64,000 bases of DNA from Pumilibacter muris (GCF_943193045.1 NZ_CALPCN010000001.1:310001-374000); one strand, 5' to 3'; counted from the stretch's first letter, positions 44,757-54,772 are shown. The notes: generated by a model from the sequence alone, not told the origin. A program made the numbers and translations.

Positions 44757-45473
44757 TTATTCGGATAAGTCGGATTTGAGAGTTTCACTCACCTTAGACA
44801 CTTGCAAATTATGCTCTAAGGCATATTTAATTATGCGGTCGAGCGCCTCTACGGTGTTTTTCGTGGGGTGCATAAGAATCAAGTCGCCGCCTTCGAGGTT
44901 TTTAGTGGCGCGGTTGTATATTTTTTCGGTGTCGTGGTCGCGCCAGTCTATTGTGTCTTTCGACCACATTATTGTGGTGTATCCAAGCGCTTCCGCTTGT
45001 TTTAACGTTGTTTTGCCGAACGAACCCGACGGCGGGGCAAACAGCTTCATGTCGATACCGAGCACGCTTTTAACAAGACGGTGAGTAACTCCGATTTCTT
45101 CGGCGTTTCGTTCGGCGCTTAATTTTTTGTGGTCTTTGTGAAAATAGCCGTGATTGCCTATTTCATGCCCTTTTTCGTATATTTTTTTCAGTAATGCGTC
45201 GTTTTCGGCAACCCACATTCCTCCTACGAAGAAAGTTGTGGTAACATTGTTGGCTTCGAATATATCAAGCATACCGTCGATAAATTCGGTTCCCCAATAA
45301 ACGTTTACCATAAGCGATACTTTGGTTTTGCTTTCGCCCTTATAAACGGGCGGCTGCTCGCTTGCGGCGCTCACCGTTTTGCCCGACAGCGTGAAAGCGA
45401 GTAAGCCCACAACAACTACGGCGATTGCCAAATTAGCCACGACGTAACGAAAAAATTTAACCTTGTTCGACAA
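44757..45473 (-). CDS. polysaccharide deacetylase-like protein (YlxY/PdaB type), altered active site
   Basis: One N-terminal membrane anchor (about 9-32) and a NodB-homology domain facing outside. The zinc His pair is in GHEIGNHGYFHKDH (HxxxH), and APPSGSFG and LMHPT are the later motifs. The first catalytic motif, normally TFDDG, reads VNVYWGTEF, so the catalytic base Asp is missing and activity is doubtful. A TTG at 45473 (MSNKVKFF after initiation) lies 10 bases after GAGG; a GTG at 45482 is so close to the same ribosome site that it is less likely. Sits between pnp and the M16 gene as ylxY does in Bacillus. Confidence 0.85.
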   Translation of the reverse strand: MSNKVKFFRYVVANLAIAVVVVGLLAFTLSGKTVSAASEQPPVYKGESKTKVSLMVNVYWGTEFIDGMLDIFEANNVTTTFFVGGMWVAENDALLKKIYEKGHEIGNHGYFHKDHKKLSAERNAEEIGVTHRLVKSVLGIDMKLFAPPSGSFGKTTLKQAEALGYTTIMWSKDTIDWRDHDTEKIYNRATKNLEGGDLILMHPTKNTVEALDRIIKYALEHNLQVSKVSETLKSDLSE

Positions 45474-45566
45474 AATGCGCACACCTCGAAAAAAATTCGG
45501 GTAAATACCCGCCTTTCTAAATATATTCCGATAATGCGCGAAAAAGTATATAAAACTCGTTTAATA

Positions 45567-45597
45567 CAAGAAAAAGCCCGATTCGGACTTTTTCTTG
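45567..45597 (-). terminator. intrinsic terminator after pnp
   Basis: A 31-base inverted repeat with CAAGAAAAAG and CTTTTTCTTG arms and GC pairs near the centre, 12 bases after the pnp stop, with the T-rich arm acting as U tract. Confidence 0.75.
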
Positions 45598-45609
45598 CAA
45601 ACGATTGTT

Positions 45610-47697
45610 TTAAAGTTTTTCTATAAGTTTAAGGTCTATTCTGCCCTTTTCGTCCGTTTTTATAACTTCCACTCTTGCGGTGTCGCCTAAATTCAAAACG
45701 TCGGTAACTTTGTTGACCCTCGATTTTGAAAGCTTTGAAATGTGAATCATGCCGTCTTTTCCGGGAGCAAGTTCAACGAACGCCCCGAAGTCGAGAATAC
45801 GCACAACCTTTCCTTCGAACACCTGACCGGGTTCGACGTCTTCCGCAATGGTGAGAACGATTTTTTTCGCTTTTTCCGCCATTTCGACGTCGGTGCAACT
45901 GATAAATACGCGTCCGTCGTCTTCGATGTCGATTTTAACGCCCGTTTCGGCAATGATTTGGTTAATAACTTTGCCGCTCTTTCCGATTACGTCGCCGATT
46001 ACTTCGGGCGAAATATTGAAGCTTATAATCTTAGGCGCATATTTGCTGAGTTCGGGACGGGGCGCGTCGAGCACCGCAAGCATTTTGTCGAGAATATACA
46101 ATCTGCCCACTCTTGCTTGTTCGAGAGCGGTGCGAAGAATTTGTTCGTCGATTCCCTTTATTTTTATATCCATCTGAATTGCGGTAATGCCGTCTTTGGT
46201 ACCCGCAACTTTAAAGTCCATGTCGCCCAAAAAGTCTTCGAGTCCTTGAATATCGGAAAGCACAGCAACCTTTTTGCTCGATTCGTCTTTAATAAGTCCC
46301 ATTGCGATACCCGCTACGGGGGCTTTAATGGGAACGCCTGCATCCATAAGCGCCAACGTGGAGCCGCAAACGCTCGCTTGCGACGTGGAACCGTTTGAGC
46401 TGAGTATTTCGCTTACCGTGCGAATGGCATACGGGAAAGCGTCCTCGTCGGGGATAACGGGTTCGAGCGCGCGTTCGGCAAGAGCGCCGTGTCCTATTTC
46501 GCGGCGTCCCGGACTGCGAAGCGGACGGGCTTCGCCCGAGCAATACGGCGGGAAATTATAGTGGTGCATATAGCGCTTGAAAGTTTCTTCGTCGAGATTA
46601 TCAAGTTTTTGCACTTCGGCGATTGTGCCGAGCGTGCAGGTGGTCATTGCTTGGCTTTGTCCGCGCGTAAACACCGCCGAGCCGTGAACTCTCGGCAATA
46701 TGCTTGTTTCGCACCAAATATCGCGAATGTCGGTGAGCTTTCTTCCGTCGGGGCGAACACCCTTTTTAAGAATTTTTTCGCGCACTTTTTCTTTTGTGAA
46801 ATAGTATAGCGCGTCTTTTATTTCGCGTTCTTTTTCGGAGTATTTTTCTGCAAAATGTTCAAGTGTAACTTTATCGACTTCGTCTTGCTTTTCTTGACGC
46901 TTTTGGCGGTCGGTCTCTTCGAGAGCTTTATCGAGAAGCTTGTCCGCAAACTTGCGAACTTCCGAAGTTATATCGTCGGGAACTTTGTACAGTTCCATTT
47001 CGCGTTTGGGCTTGCCCACCGCTTTCACGATTTCGTTAATGAACTTAACTTGCTTTTTGATTTCCTCATGTCCGAACAGTATGCCGCCGAGCATGACGTC
47101 TTCGCTCACCATTTGAGCACCGGCTTCAACCATCATTATGGCGTCGGCGGTGCCGCTGACGTAAACGTGCATTTCGCTCATGGCGCGTTGCACGTTGTCG
47201 GGGTTAATAACGTATTTACCGTTAACGTAACCCACAACCACAGAGCCCGTAGGACCCGCGAAAGGTATGTCCGAAATAGAAAGCGCAATACTCGAACCGA
47301 GCATTCCGAAAACTTCGGGCGGAATGTTTGTGTCTACGCTGAGCGCCGTTGCAACAACGCTAACGTCGTTAAATAAACCTTTGGGAAACAGCGGGCGTAT
47401 GGGGCGGTCTATAAGACGGCTTGTGAGAATAGCTTTGTCGCTCGCTCTTCCCTCGCGCTTTTTGAATCCGCCGGGAATTTTTCCCACCGAATACATTTTT
47501 TCTTCGAAGTCTACTCCGAGCGGGAAAAAGTCCATTCCCGGTCGAGGCGTTTCAGCCATTGTTACGTTCGTCATTACCACAGTGTCGCCGCAACGGATAA
47601 TGCAAGAGCCGTTGCTTAGTCCGCAGTATTTGCCTATTTCGACGGTTACTTCTCTGCCGCCTATTTCGGTTTTGAAAATTTGTGCTTCTTTACTCAT
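45610..47697 (-). CDS. pnp: polyribonucleotide nucleotidyltransferase (PNPase)
   Basis: Phosphorolytic 3'-5' exoribonuclease, partner of RNase Y in mRNA decay. Two RNase PH domains separated by a helical domain: the first with GRASDKAILTSRLIDRPIRP, the second with QSQAMTTCTLG, GEARPLRSPGRREIGHGALA and the phosphate-binding SNGSTSQASVCG; then KH (about 560-620, DVIGKSGKVINQI) and S1 (about 622-695). 695 residues. The ATG lies after AAGGAGAAC. Follows rpsO, as in most bacteria. Confidence 0.98.
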   Translation of the reverse strand: MSKEAQIFKTEIGGREVTVEIGKYCGLSNGSCIIRCGDTVVMTNVTMAETPRPGMDFFPLGVDFEEKMYSVGKIPGGFKKREGRASDKAILTSRLIDRPIRPLFPKGLFNDVSVVATALSVDTNIPPEVFGMLGSSIALSISDIPFAGPTGSVVVGYVNGKYVINPDNVQRAMSEMHVYVSGTADAIMMVEAGAQMVSEDVMLGGILFGHEEIKKQVKFINEIVKAVGKPKREMELYKVPDDITSEVRKFADKLLDKALEETDRQKRQEKQDEVDKVTLEHFAEKYSEKEREIKDALYYFTKEKVREKILKKGVRPDGRKLTDIRDIWCETSILPRVHGSAVFTRGQSQAMTTCTLGTIAEVQKLDNLDEETFKRYMHHYNFPPYCSGEARPLRSPGRREIGHGALAERALEPVIPDEDAFPYAIRTVSEILSSNGSTSQASVCGSTLALMDAGVPIKAPVAGIAMGLIKDESSKKVAVLSDIQGLEDFLGDMDFKVAGTKDGITAIQMDIKIKGIDEQILRTALEQARVGRLYILDKMLAVLDAPRPELSKYAPKIISFNISPEVIGDVIGKSGKVINQIIAETGVKIDIEDDGRVFISCTDVEMAEKAKKIVLTIAEDVEPGQVFEGKVVRILDFGAFVELAPGKDGMIHISKLSKSRVNKVTDVLNLGDTARVEVIKTDEKGRIDLKLIEKL

Positions 47698-47754
47698 GTT
47701 CCATGTTCTCCTTTCCTTGTTTCTCCCGTGCGCGTCGTTTTGCCGCGCTAACTA

Positions 47755-47793
47755 AAAAGCGAGAGCCAACAACGTCGGTCGGCTCCTGCTTTC
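47755..47793 (-). terminator. hairpin terminator between rpsO and pnp
   Basis: Minus strand AAAGC-GGAGCC arm pairs with GGCTCT-GCTTT, followed by T. It may partly end rpsO transcripts or serve as an RNase processing site before pnp. Confidence 0.7.
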
Positions 47794-47804
47794 GATGTTT
47801 GTTT

Positions 47805-48068
47805 TTACTTTCTGAGTTCCAATTTTACAAGAAGCGCTCTGTATCTTTCGATGTCGAGCTTTTTGAGATAGTTCAAAAGACTTCTTCTGGAACCTACCAT
47901 TTGCAACAAACCTCTGCGCGAATGGTGGTCGTTGTGATGCACTTTAAGGTGTTCGGTGAGGTGGTTTATGCGTTGCGTGAGCAAAGCCACCTGCACTTCG
48001 GGACTTCCCGTGTCGCCCTCGTGCGTCGCAAATTTGGCGATAATTTCAGCCTTAGTCTCCTTGTCCAT
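47805..48068 (-). CDS. rpsO: 30S ribosomal protein S15
   Basis: Binds 16S rRNA early in 30S assembly. The 87-residue protein has the family blocks [43 protein letters not shown] and [16 protein letters not shown]. The ATG follows ACGGAGG. It has its own promoter. The leader forms a small hairpin (GTGCG/CGCAC arms) that could take part in S15 autocontrol. Confidence 0.98.
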   Translation of the reverse strand: MDKETKAEIIAKFATHEGDTGSPEVQVALLTQRINHLTEHLKVHHNDHHSRRGLLQMVGSRRSLLNYLKKLDIERYRALLVKLELRK

Positions 48069-48158
48069 GTTTTAACCTCCGTTAAATATTTATTCGCCTT
48101 AAAACTGAGTGTGAGTGCGTGGAGAGCGCACAACTCCGAGTATCAAGGTACATAAATT

Positions 48159-48187
48159 AGTATACCATATCATGTAAGTATTGTAAA
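48159..48187 (-). promoter_or_regulatory. sigma-A promoter of rpsO-pnp
   Basis: Minus strand TTTACA (48187-48182), 17 bases, TATACT (48164-48159). The -35 box lies inside the 3' end of the hemZ-like gene. Confidence 0.75.
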
Positions 48188-49612
48188 CTGATTTTGATAA
48201 AATAATTGTTTTTTACGCATTCTTTCTTCGAATTGTTCCAAATACATTAAAACGTCTTTCGGGTTGGCTATTCTTTGAATGCGTCCCGGCGCTATCAACT
48301 TTCCTATCGCTCCCGCGCCGCAGGCATAAACCGAAAGAGTTTCTTCCATAACGGTTACGTTGTTTACGCATAAAAAACCGTTTCGGCACCAACCTATGTT
48401 TTCGAGGTTCTCCGTAGTTTGTTTTTGGCGATATAAATAATAAGGAGAATAGCCGCGAGCTTTCAAAGCGCCTACGGAATAATTAACCATTTCTTGCGTG
48501 CGCTCGGAACGAACCGCTTCTGATTGAGCGTTCGCCGAGCCGCGTTTTAAGCAAAGCGTGTGTACGGTTATATTCTCGGGCATAAGTTTTAAAATGCCGT
48601 TAAATTTATATTCGAAGTCTTCCGGAGTTTCGCCGTCGAGTCCCGCAATAAGGTCAACGTTTTTAACGAATCCGAATTTATCCGCAAGTTCGTAGGCGTT
48701 AAAAAATTGTTCAACCGTATGCGCCCTTCCTATTTTTCGCAAAGTTTTTTCGTGTAACGTTTGCGGATTTATACTTATTCGGTTTACGCCGCATTCGCTC
48801 ATTACATGCAACTTTTCTTCGTTTATGGTATCGGGACGTCCCGCTTCGCAAGTGTATTCCGTGCCGTCTTCGGTCGCGGCTTTCAACACCTTGAAAAGCA
48901 ATTCGGGCTCGAGCGTAGTCGGCGTTCCGCCGCCCGCATATACCGAGAAAATACGTTTGTTTTGAGAGCGTATCAAATCTTTGGTACGACGTATTTCTTC
49001 CGCAAGAGCCGTTGCATACGGAGCGAGCAACCAAGCTTTTTTCTCCACTCCTTCCGATACGAAAGAGCAATACGAACAACGTGTGGGGCAAAACGGAATA
49101 TGAACATACAGATTCACAAGATTAGAGTTGTTAAAATTGCCATCGCCTGCAACGGAAAGTCTGTCGGGTATATGTTCAGATTGTGATTTCAGTATTTCTA
49201 CCGTAAGTTCGGCTTTGTTTTCGGATACAAAATAATCGTTGCGCAACTTTTCGGATATTTTGCTAAGCGGAACACCGTTGTTCAACATTCGGGCGGCGAG
49301 CCGTGTGGGACGTATTCCCGTAAGACTTCCCCACGGAAGCGTTTTATCGAAAAAATCCGAAAGTGCTCTGTAAAGCGACAGCTTGCAAATATATACGTCG
49401 GCGCGAGCGTATTCGATTTTATCGGATTCGCAATGCTTGGGATATGAATATATATAGCGCTTTGAGTTTACCGAAATATATAAAACGATTTTCTCGTTAT
49501 CAACATATGTAAAATTAACCGAACAATCCGTGAGGGCGTCGGAAACAAAACAGCGAATTATTTCGATTAGTTCGTTGCGTATATCGTTACGGTTTGTCGT
49601 CAGTTCGTACAT
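48170..49612 (-). CDS. hemZ: HemZ-like oxygen-independent coproporphyrinogen dehydrogenase (radical SAM)
   Basis: A 480-residue HemN-superfamily protein. N-terminal domain of about 160 residues (PWGSLTGIRPTRLA is typical of HemZ), then the radical SAM domain with YVHIPFCPTRCSYCSFVS, GGGTPTTLE and NRISINPQTLHEKTLRKIGR. The C-terminal part lacks a full HemN_C domain. HemZ-type proteins in Clostridia without a full haem pathway may have other roles, so the reaction is uncertain. It overlaps the upstream hydrolase gene by 13 bases; no strong ribosome site at this start. Confidence 0.9.
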   Translation of the reverse strand: MYELTTNRNDIRNELIEIIRCFVSDALTDCSVNFTYVDNEKIVLYISVNSKRYIYSYPKHCESDKIEYARADVYICKLSLYRALSDFFDKTLPWGSLTGIRPTRLAARMLNNGVPLSKISEKLRNDYFVSENKAELTVEILKSQSEHIPDRLSVAGDGNFNNSNLVNLYVHIPFCPTRCSYCSFVSEGVEKKAWLLAPYATALAEEIRRTKDLIRSQNKRIFSVYAGGGTPTTLEPELLFKVLKAATEDGTEYTCEAGRPDTINEEKLHVMSECGVNRISINPQTLHEKTLRKIGRAHTVEQFFNAYELADKFGFVKNVDLIAGLDGETPEDFEYKFNGILKLMPENITVHTLCLKRGSANAQSEAVRSERTQEMVNYSVGALKARGYSPYYLYRQKQTTENLENIGWCRNGFLCVNNVTVMEETLSVYACGAGAIGKLIAPGRIQRIANPKDVLMYLEQFEERMRKKQLFYQNQFTILT

Positions 49613-50211
49613 AAGTAAGGATTATACTTTTTCTCGAAGCCGAGAGTGGTTTTTTCGCCATGACCGGGTAACACTTCGTATTCGTCGGCTAATTTAAATA
49701 ATTTATTCACTATCGAATCGTACAGCTTCTGTGCGTTACCCGAAGGAAAATCGGTTCGCCCCACAGACATGCGAAATAACGTGTCGCCGCTTAATATCGT
49801 TTTGCCTACTATATAGCACACGCTTCCGTCGGTATGGCCGGGAGTCGATAAAACTTTTACGTCGCATTCTCCGAGCCGAATATTGTCTCCGTCCGACAGA
49901 ATAACGTCGGGCGAAAATTCGTCGAGTTTTTCTCCGAACATTGCCGACAAATTGCCTACTCCGTTTAAAAGTTTAATGTCGTCGCGGTGCAAGTAAATTT
50001 TCGCTCCGTCAAGCTTGAATTTTGCCGCCGCGCCAATATGGTCGAAATGCGCGTGAGTTAAAAGAACATGCGTGCACGGTTTTTCGCCTATTGCGCTCTT
50101 GATTTTCTCGTATTCGGCACCCGCGTCTATAACTGCCACGCTGTCGCCGTCGTAGTCTAATATATAAGCGTTTTCTTCTATGTCGCCCACAGTTACGCGT
50201 TTTATAACCAT
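49600..50211 (-). CDS. metallo-beta-lactamase fold hydrolase (glyoxalase II-like)
   Basis: A 203-residue binuclear metal hydrolase: metal ligands in LLTHAHFDHIGAAAKF (HxHxDH), STPGHTDGSVCY, LSGDTLFRMSVGRTDF and LPGHGEKTT. This short form, close to YcbL/YqgX, usually acts on thioesters such as lactoylglutathione-like compounds; the substrate is not shown here. Start overlaps the rel stop by one base (TAATG). Confidence 0.9.
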   Translation of the reverse strand: MVIKRVTVGDIEENAYILDYDGDSVAVIDAGAEYEKIKSAIGEKPCTHVLLTHAHFDHIGAAAKFKLDGAKIYLHRDDIKLLNGVGNLSAMFGEKLDEFSPDVILSDGDNIRLGECDVKVLSTPGHTDGSVCYIVGKTILSGDTLFRMSVGRTDFPSGNAQKLYDSIVNKLFKLADEYEVLPGHGEKTTLGFEKKYNPYLCTN

Positions 50212-52358
50212 TATAGCGAAGTGCTCCTGAATACTTTTTCCACTTCGGGAATGTTTTCTATTTTTTTAATAAGCGTGTCTATTTGCTCGATTTTGGTTAC
50301 TTTCACTCCGAAATTTATAATCGCGGTTTGATTTTTATCTACGCGCGCGTTTAAACTGTGAATAGACAATTTCAATTCGGATATGAGCGTGGTTATTTGA
50401 GCAAGCAAACCGCTGCTGTTTTTCGCCTCCACCTGCATAGCAACCACAAACGGCGCATGCAAACTGCCTGCCCAATGCGCTTCTATAAGGCGGTAAGGTT
50501 CGGCGTTCCGCATGTTCGGGCAACTCTTTCGGTGAACCGCAACGCCGCGCCCGCGTGAAATATAGCCTATTATTTCGTCGCCCGGCACAGGAGTGCAACA
50601 GCGCGCTATTCTCACCAACAAATCGCTGTGCCCCTTAACGATTATACCGTGCGACGCGTTCTCGTTTACTGACGATTGCGATTTTTCGGGCTGTTTTGCC
50701 GATTCGGCTTCTTTTCGGTAAAAATCAATTAGTTTAAGAAGAATTTGGTTAACTGTGAAACCGCCGTAGCCTATTGCCGCATACATATCGTCCATAGAAG
50801 ATATGGAATAGCGTTGCATTATTATGTCGAGCCACTTCGGAACAAGTAGCTGCGACAGCGTGTAGCCCCGCCGTTTGGCTTCTTCTTCCAACATTTCTTT
50901 GCCGCGCTTTATGTTGTCGTCTTTTTGCTCTTTTTTGAAAAACGCTCGTATTTTGTTTTTCGCTTGAGTGGTTTTAGCAAAACGCAGCCAGTCGCGGCTC
51001 GGTCCTTTCGCATTGTTCGAAGTAATTATTTCAACGTAGTCGCCCGTTGTGAGTTTAGTTTCAAGCGGAACTATTTTATTGTTGATTTTTGCGCCTATAC
51101 ACTTGTTTCCCACCGCGCTGTGAACGTTATAAGCAAAATCCACAGGCGTGGAACCTTCGGGAAGCACAACCACGTCGCCTTTAGGTGTGAAAATGAACAC
51201 TTGCCCGCTGTAAAGGTCTATTTTTAACGATTCGTAAAATTCCTGAGCTCCCGTTGCAATGTCGCTCGCTTCGTCCATAACTCCGCGCAACCATTCAAGC
51301 TTTTCGTCGAAATCGTTTGCTGCGGCTCTGTGTTCTTTGTATTTCCAGTGTGCTGCTATACCGTATTCGGCGATTTTGTGCATTTCGTATGTTCGAATTT
51401 GAATTTCGAACGGCATGCCGTAACTCGTCATAACGGTAGTGTGAAGCGATTGATAGTTGTTCGGTTTGGGAACGGCTATATAATCTTTGAACCGACCGGG
51501 AATGGGTTTCCAAATCGTGTGAATCATTCCGAGCACTTCGTAGCAATCGCGCACGTTTTCAACAATAACACGCACAGCCGTCAAATCGTAGATTTGCTCG
51601 AAAGTGCGGTTGTTGTTCATCATTTTTTTATAGATGCTGTAAAAATGCTTGGGGCGTCCGCTCACTTCTCCGTGTATATTCAATTCTTCGAGTAATTTCG
51701 TAAGTCTGTCGCAAATGTGGTTTACGAGCTCTTTTCTTTCGGCGCGTTTGAGCGAAATTTCGTTTACGAGAGAATCGTATACCGCAGGGTGCAACACTTT
51801 TAAACACAAGTCTTCGAGTTCGCATTTAAAATAACTTAATCCCAAACGCGATGCCAAAGGCGCGTAAATTTCGAGAGTTTCTTTTGCCATAGCGGTTTGG
51901 CGTTCTTCCGATATTCCCGCTATGGTGCGCATATTGTGCAAACGGTCGGCAAGTTTAATAAGAATTACCCGCATATCCTTTGCCATAGCAAAAAACATGC
52001 GTCTGAAATTTTCCGCTTGTTCTTCCTCTTTCGATTTAAACGTAATTTTATCGAGCTTTGTTACTCCCATAACGAGTTCGCAAATTTCGTTTCCGAACTT
52101 CGAACGGATTTCCCCTTCGGTTGCGGGCGTGTCTTCTATGCAATCGTGCAAGAGCGCCGCGCCTATTGTTTGGTAATCAAGTCCCAAATCAAGCAAAATA
52201 TTTGCTACCGAAATCGGATGAGTGATATACGGTTCGCCCGAATCGCGCGCTTGCCCGTTGTGCATACACGAAGCGTATTCGAAAATTCTATCGAGAATTT
52301 CGACTTGACTTGCGGTAAACACCGACTTATAGCGAGTTTGTAAGTTTTCCTTAGGCAT
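50211..52358 (-). CDS. rel: bifunctional (p)ppGpp synthetase/hydrolase
   Basis: Makes and destroys the stringent alarmone. The HD hydrolase domain has YITHPISVANILLDLGLD and ALLHDCIEDTPAT (HDxxED kept), so hydrolase should be active; the synthetase domain has SGRPKHFYSIYKKM, DLTAVRVIVENV and FKDYIAVPKPNNYQSLHTT, with EIQIRTYEMHKIAEYGIAAHWKY. TGS (about 385-450), helical/zinc-finger-like region and the C-terminal ACT domain follow. 715 residues. It follows recJ by 26 bases, the usual clostridial order. Confidence 0.97.
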   Translation of the reverse strand: MPKENLQTRYKSVFTASQVEILDRIFEYASCMHNGQARDSGEPYITHPISVANILLDLGLDYQTIGAALLHDCIEDTPATEGEIRSKFGNEICELVMGVTKLDKITFKSKEEEQAENFRRMFFAMAKDMRVILIKLADRLHNMRTIAGISEERQTAMAKETLEIYAPLASRLGLSYFKCELEDLCLKVLHPAVYDSLVNEISLKRAERKELVNHICDRLTKLLEELNIHGEVSGRPKHFYSIYKKMMNNNRTFEQIYDLTAVRVIVENVRDCYEVLGMIHTIWKPIPGRFKDYIAVPKPNNYQSLHTTVMTSYGMPFEIQIRTYEMHKIAEYGIAAHWKYKEHRAAANDFDEKLEWLRGVMDEASDIATGAQEFYESLKIDLYSGQVFIFTPKGDVVVLPEGSTPVDFAYNVHSAVGNKCIGAKINNKIVPLETKLTTGDYVEIITSNNAKGPSRDWLRFAKTTQAKNKIRAFFKKEQKDDNIKRGKEMLEEEAKRRGYTLSQLLVPKWLDIIMQRYSISSMDDMYAAIGYGGFTVNQILLKLIDFYRKEAESAKQPEKSQSSVNENASHGIIVKGHSDLLVRIARCCTPVPGDEIIGYISRGRGVAVHRKSCPNMRNAEPYRLIEAHWAGSLHAPFVVAMQVEAKNSSGLLAQITTLISELKLSIHSLNARVDKNQTAIINFGVKVTKIEQIDTLIKKIENIPEVEKVFRSTSL

Positions 52359-52384
52359 GTTATCGTTTTATCCTCAAAGCCATT

Positions 52385-54760
52385 TTAACCGTTTTGCCGA
52401 TTTTTTACGTTTTCGCACAAAAATTTGTATACGGAAGAATTTCCGAGTTCGGCTCTTACGTCTTTATTTACCGAAATTGAAAACGGAGTTTTATTTATAG
52501 AAATGAATCCTAATTCCGCAAATACCGTAACGCATGCTATAAACATGTTCATGTTTAGGTTTTCACGCGCGGATAAAAGTTTGTAATACGATAATATATT
52601 ATCGGCGCAAAGATGTCGGTTGTTGCGGATAGCCGAAAAACACGCGCCGAATGCTTCTCTTTCGCAAACTATTCCTTCGTAGAACGTTTGTTGGTTGTCT
52701 TTTTTAGGAACGTAAATTTTTGCGGAAGTTTTTTTAGCAAACAACAACGGCAAAGCGTATCGCGGCGGCGTGTCTAAAAAAACAACGGTATCGTATCCCG
52801 AAAGCATAAGATTTCCGTCAATTTCGGGCGAAACTATTATGCGTGAATAGTTGTTTATGCTTGTGGAATATAGAAATTCGTTCAACAGCCGTTCCGCTTT
52901 AACTGCGGAAGCGTATTGATTGTAAGTTTGCTTGCAACCTGCTATAATGAGCACGCCGAACAACTTGTTGCCTACGATTTTTTCGAGTTCGTCGTAGTTG
53001 TATGTTATATAATCGCTTTGTTTCGACGCGCCGTAAGCCAAAGTTTTTAAATAGTTGGCTTTTGCCACAGTATCGTTTATATACAGTTCTGACGGAACAG
53101 CGGATTTAAGAAAACCTTTTGCCGTTTCTTTTCCGCCGAATCGGTTTAGTTGCAATTCCAAAATCAAATCTTTTGTGCCGTTTCCCAACAAAAATTGATT
53201 TTGTTCGTAAAAGTTGAACGCGAGAATTTGCAACCCTGTTTCGCCCGTAATATTAGTATGAATTCTGTTGTTTTTGCACGGTGTTACCGCCAGCTTTTCT
53301 ACGGTGGTTTTAAATAAAGGTTTGGGATTACTATTTCCCGACGGCTCTATAAGTTCGAGCGCTCTCGCAAGTTCCAAATCGAGTTCACGCTCGTCAAGCT
53401 CCAAATCGTATTCTTGCGTCATTCCGAAAAGTTCGGCGGGAAACGAATTTAAATATTCGTTTACGCGCGTCTTGAAAAGAGGAATGTTTTTTTCTTCTAT
53501 CGAAAATCCTGCGGCTTGGCTGTGCCCTCCGAATTCCACCAAAATATCCGAAACGGAACTAAGCAAATCGTATATGTTAATTCCGTGTACGCTTCGGGAA
53601 GTCCCCTTATAATATTCTCCGGAGCTTACCATTACAAACGCAGGACGATGAAAATCGCCCGCAAGCCTTGCCGCGAGTATACCCGTTATTCCCTTTTCCC
53701 ATTCGGGATTACTGAGAATAACCGAGCGGTTGTCTATAAGGTTTTCGTGAGCTAAATCTTCGAGAGCTTCGGAATAGAGTTTGTCGCAAAGAATTTTGCG
53801 TTTGGAATTGTCTTCGTTAATCGCCGCAATAATTTCCTGAACATATTTCGTGTCGGTGCTTGTAAGCAATTCAAAAGCTCTGTAAGCGTCGCCCATTCTG
53901 CCTGCGGCGTTTATTCTCGGCGCTATTTTATACGCTATGTCGCCGCTGAGGACGGGATATGTAAGCTTTTGCTCTTCTATCAGCAGTTTAAGCCCGAGAT
54001 TGCGTTGTTCTTCAAGCTTTTTCAGCCCGAGTTGAACTATTAAGCGGTTTTCGTCAAGTAAAGGCACAAGGTCGGCAATAGTGGCAACCGCCGCTAAATC
54101 GAAAAATTGTTCGGCGCTTTCTATTCCTCCGAGAGCTTGCACGAGTTTTAGCGCTACCCCTGCGCCGCAAAGAAAAGAACAGGGATATTTGCAATCGCTC
54201 TGTTTGGGATTAACCACAATGCAGTCGGGCACCACGTCGGCAACTTCGTGATGGTCGGTAACAATAACGTCAACTCCCAAATCCATAGCGTACGCAACTT
54301 CTTCGCTTCCGGAAATGCCGCAGTCGCATGTTAAAATAAGGTCGGGGCAGCACTCGTCGATAATTTTTTCTATGGATTCCACGTTAAGTCCATAGCCGTC
54401 GCCCGCTCTGTTGGGAATGTGAACGTACACTTCGAGCCCGCGCGACGATAAATATAACGATAAAATAGCCGACGCGCAAATACCGTCGGCGTCGTAATCG
54501 CCGTATATAACTATTTTTTGTTTTTGGTCAATAGCTTCGTTAATACGCGCTACCGCTTCGCTCATCCCTTTCATGTCAAACGGATTATATAAATTTGAAA
54601 TGTCGGGATTGAGATACTTTCTAAGTTTTTCTTCCGAGTTTATACCGCGTAAAATAAGTAATTCCACAAGTCTTTTCGGCAATCCGAAAATATTACAAAG
54701 ATTTGCAACCTCTTCTTTGTTTACAGTTGTGTTATTTCTTTTTACGGGCTGTAAGTTCAT
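52385..54760 (-). CDS. recJ: single-stranded-DNA-specific exonuclease RecJ
   Basis: 5'-3' exonuclease in repair and recombination. DHH domain with VIYGDYDADGICASAIL, LILTCDCGISG, DVIVTDHHEVADVVPD and the DHHA1 segment ILVEFGGHSQAAGFSIEE; an OB domain and a long C-terminal extension (about 560-791) complete the 791 residues. The extension, with little recognised sequence, makes it longer than the E. coli protein (about 577) but similar to the Bacillus one. Confidence 0.96.
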   Translation of the reverse strand: MNLQPVKRNNTTVNKEEVANLCNIFGLPKRLVELLILRGINSEEKLRKYLNPDISNLYNPFDMKGMSEAVARINEAIDQKQKIVIYGDYDADGICASAILSLYLSSRGLEVYVHIPNRAGDGYGLNVESIEKIIDECCPDLILTCDCGISGSEEVAYAMDLGVDVIVTDHHEVADVVPDCIVVNPKQSDCKYPCSFLCGAGVALKLVQALGGIESAEQFFDLAAVATIADLVPLLDENRLIVQLGLKKLEEQRNLGLKLLIEEQKLTYPVLSGDIAYKIAPRINAAGRMGDAYRAFELLTSTDTKYVQEIIAAINEDNSKRKILCDKLYSEALEDLAHENLIDNRSVILSNPEWEKGITGILAARLAGDFHRPAFVMVSSGEYYKGTSRSVHGINIYDLLSSVSDILVEFGGHSQAAGFSIEEKNIPLFKTRVNEYLNSFPAELFGMTQEYDLELDERELDLELARALELIEPSGNSNPKPLFKTTVEKLAVTPCKNNRIHTNITGETGLQILAFNFYEQNQFLLGNGTKDLILELQLNRFGGKETAKGFLKSAVPSELYINDTVAKANYLKTLAYGASKQSDYITYNYDELEKIVGNKLFGVLIIAGCKQTYNQYASAVKAERLLNEFLYSTSINNYSRIIVSPEIDGNLMLSGYDTVVFLDTPPRYALPLLFAKKTSAKIYVPKKDNQQTFYEGIVCEREAFGACFSAIRNNRHLCADNILSYYKLLSARENLNMNMFIACVTVFAELGFISINKTPFSISVNKDVRAELGNSSVYKFLCENVKNRQNG

Positions 54761-54772
54761 TGTCTTTCCTTA

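Noticed and set aside
45742-46398. 218-codon rightward open frame
   Set aside because: Antisense to pnp, whose reading is certain; no motif.
47682-48155. 157-codon rightward frame opposite rpsO
   Set aside because: rpsO is certain on the minus strand, and this frame has no ribosome site or motif.
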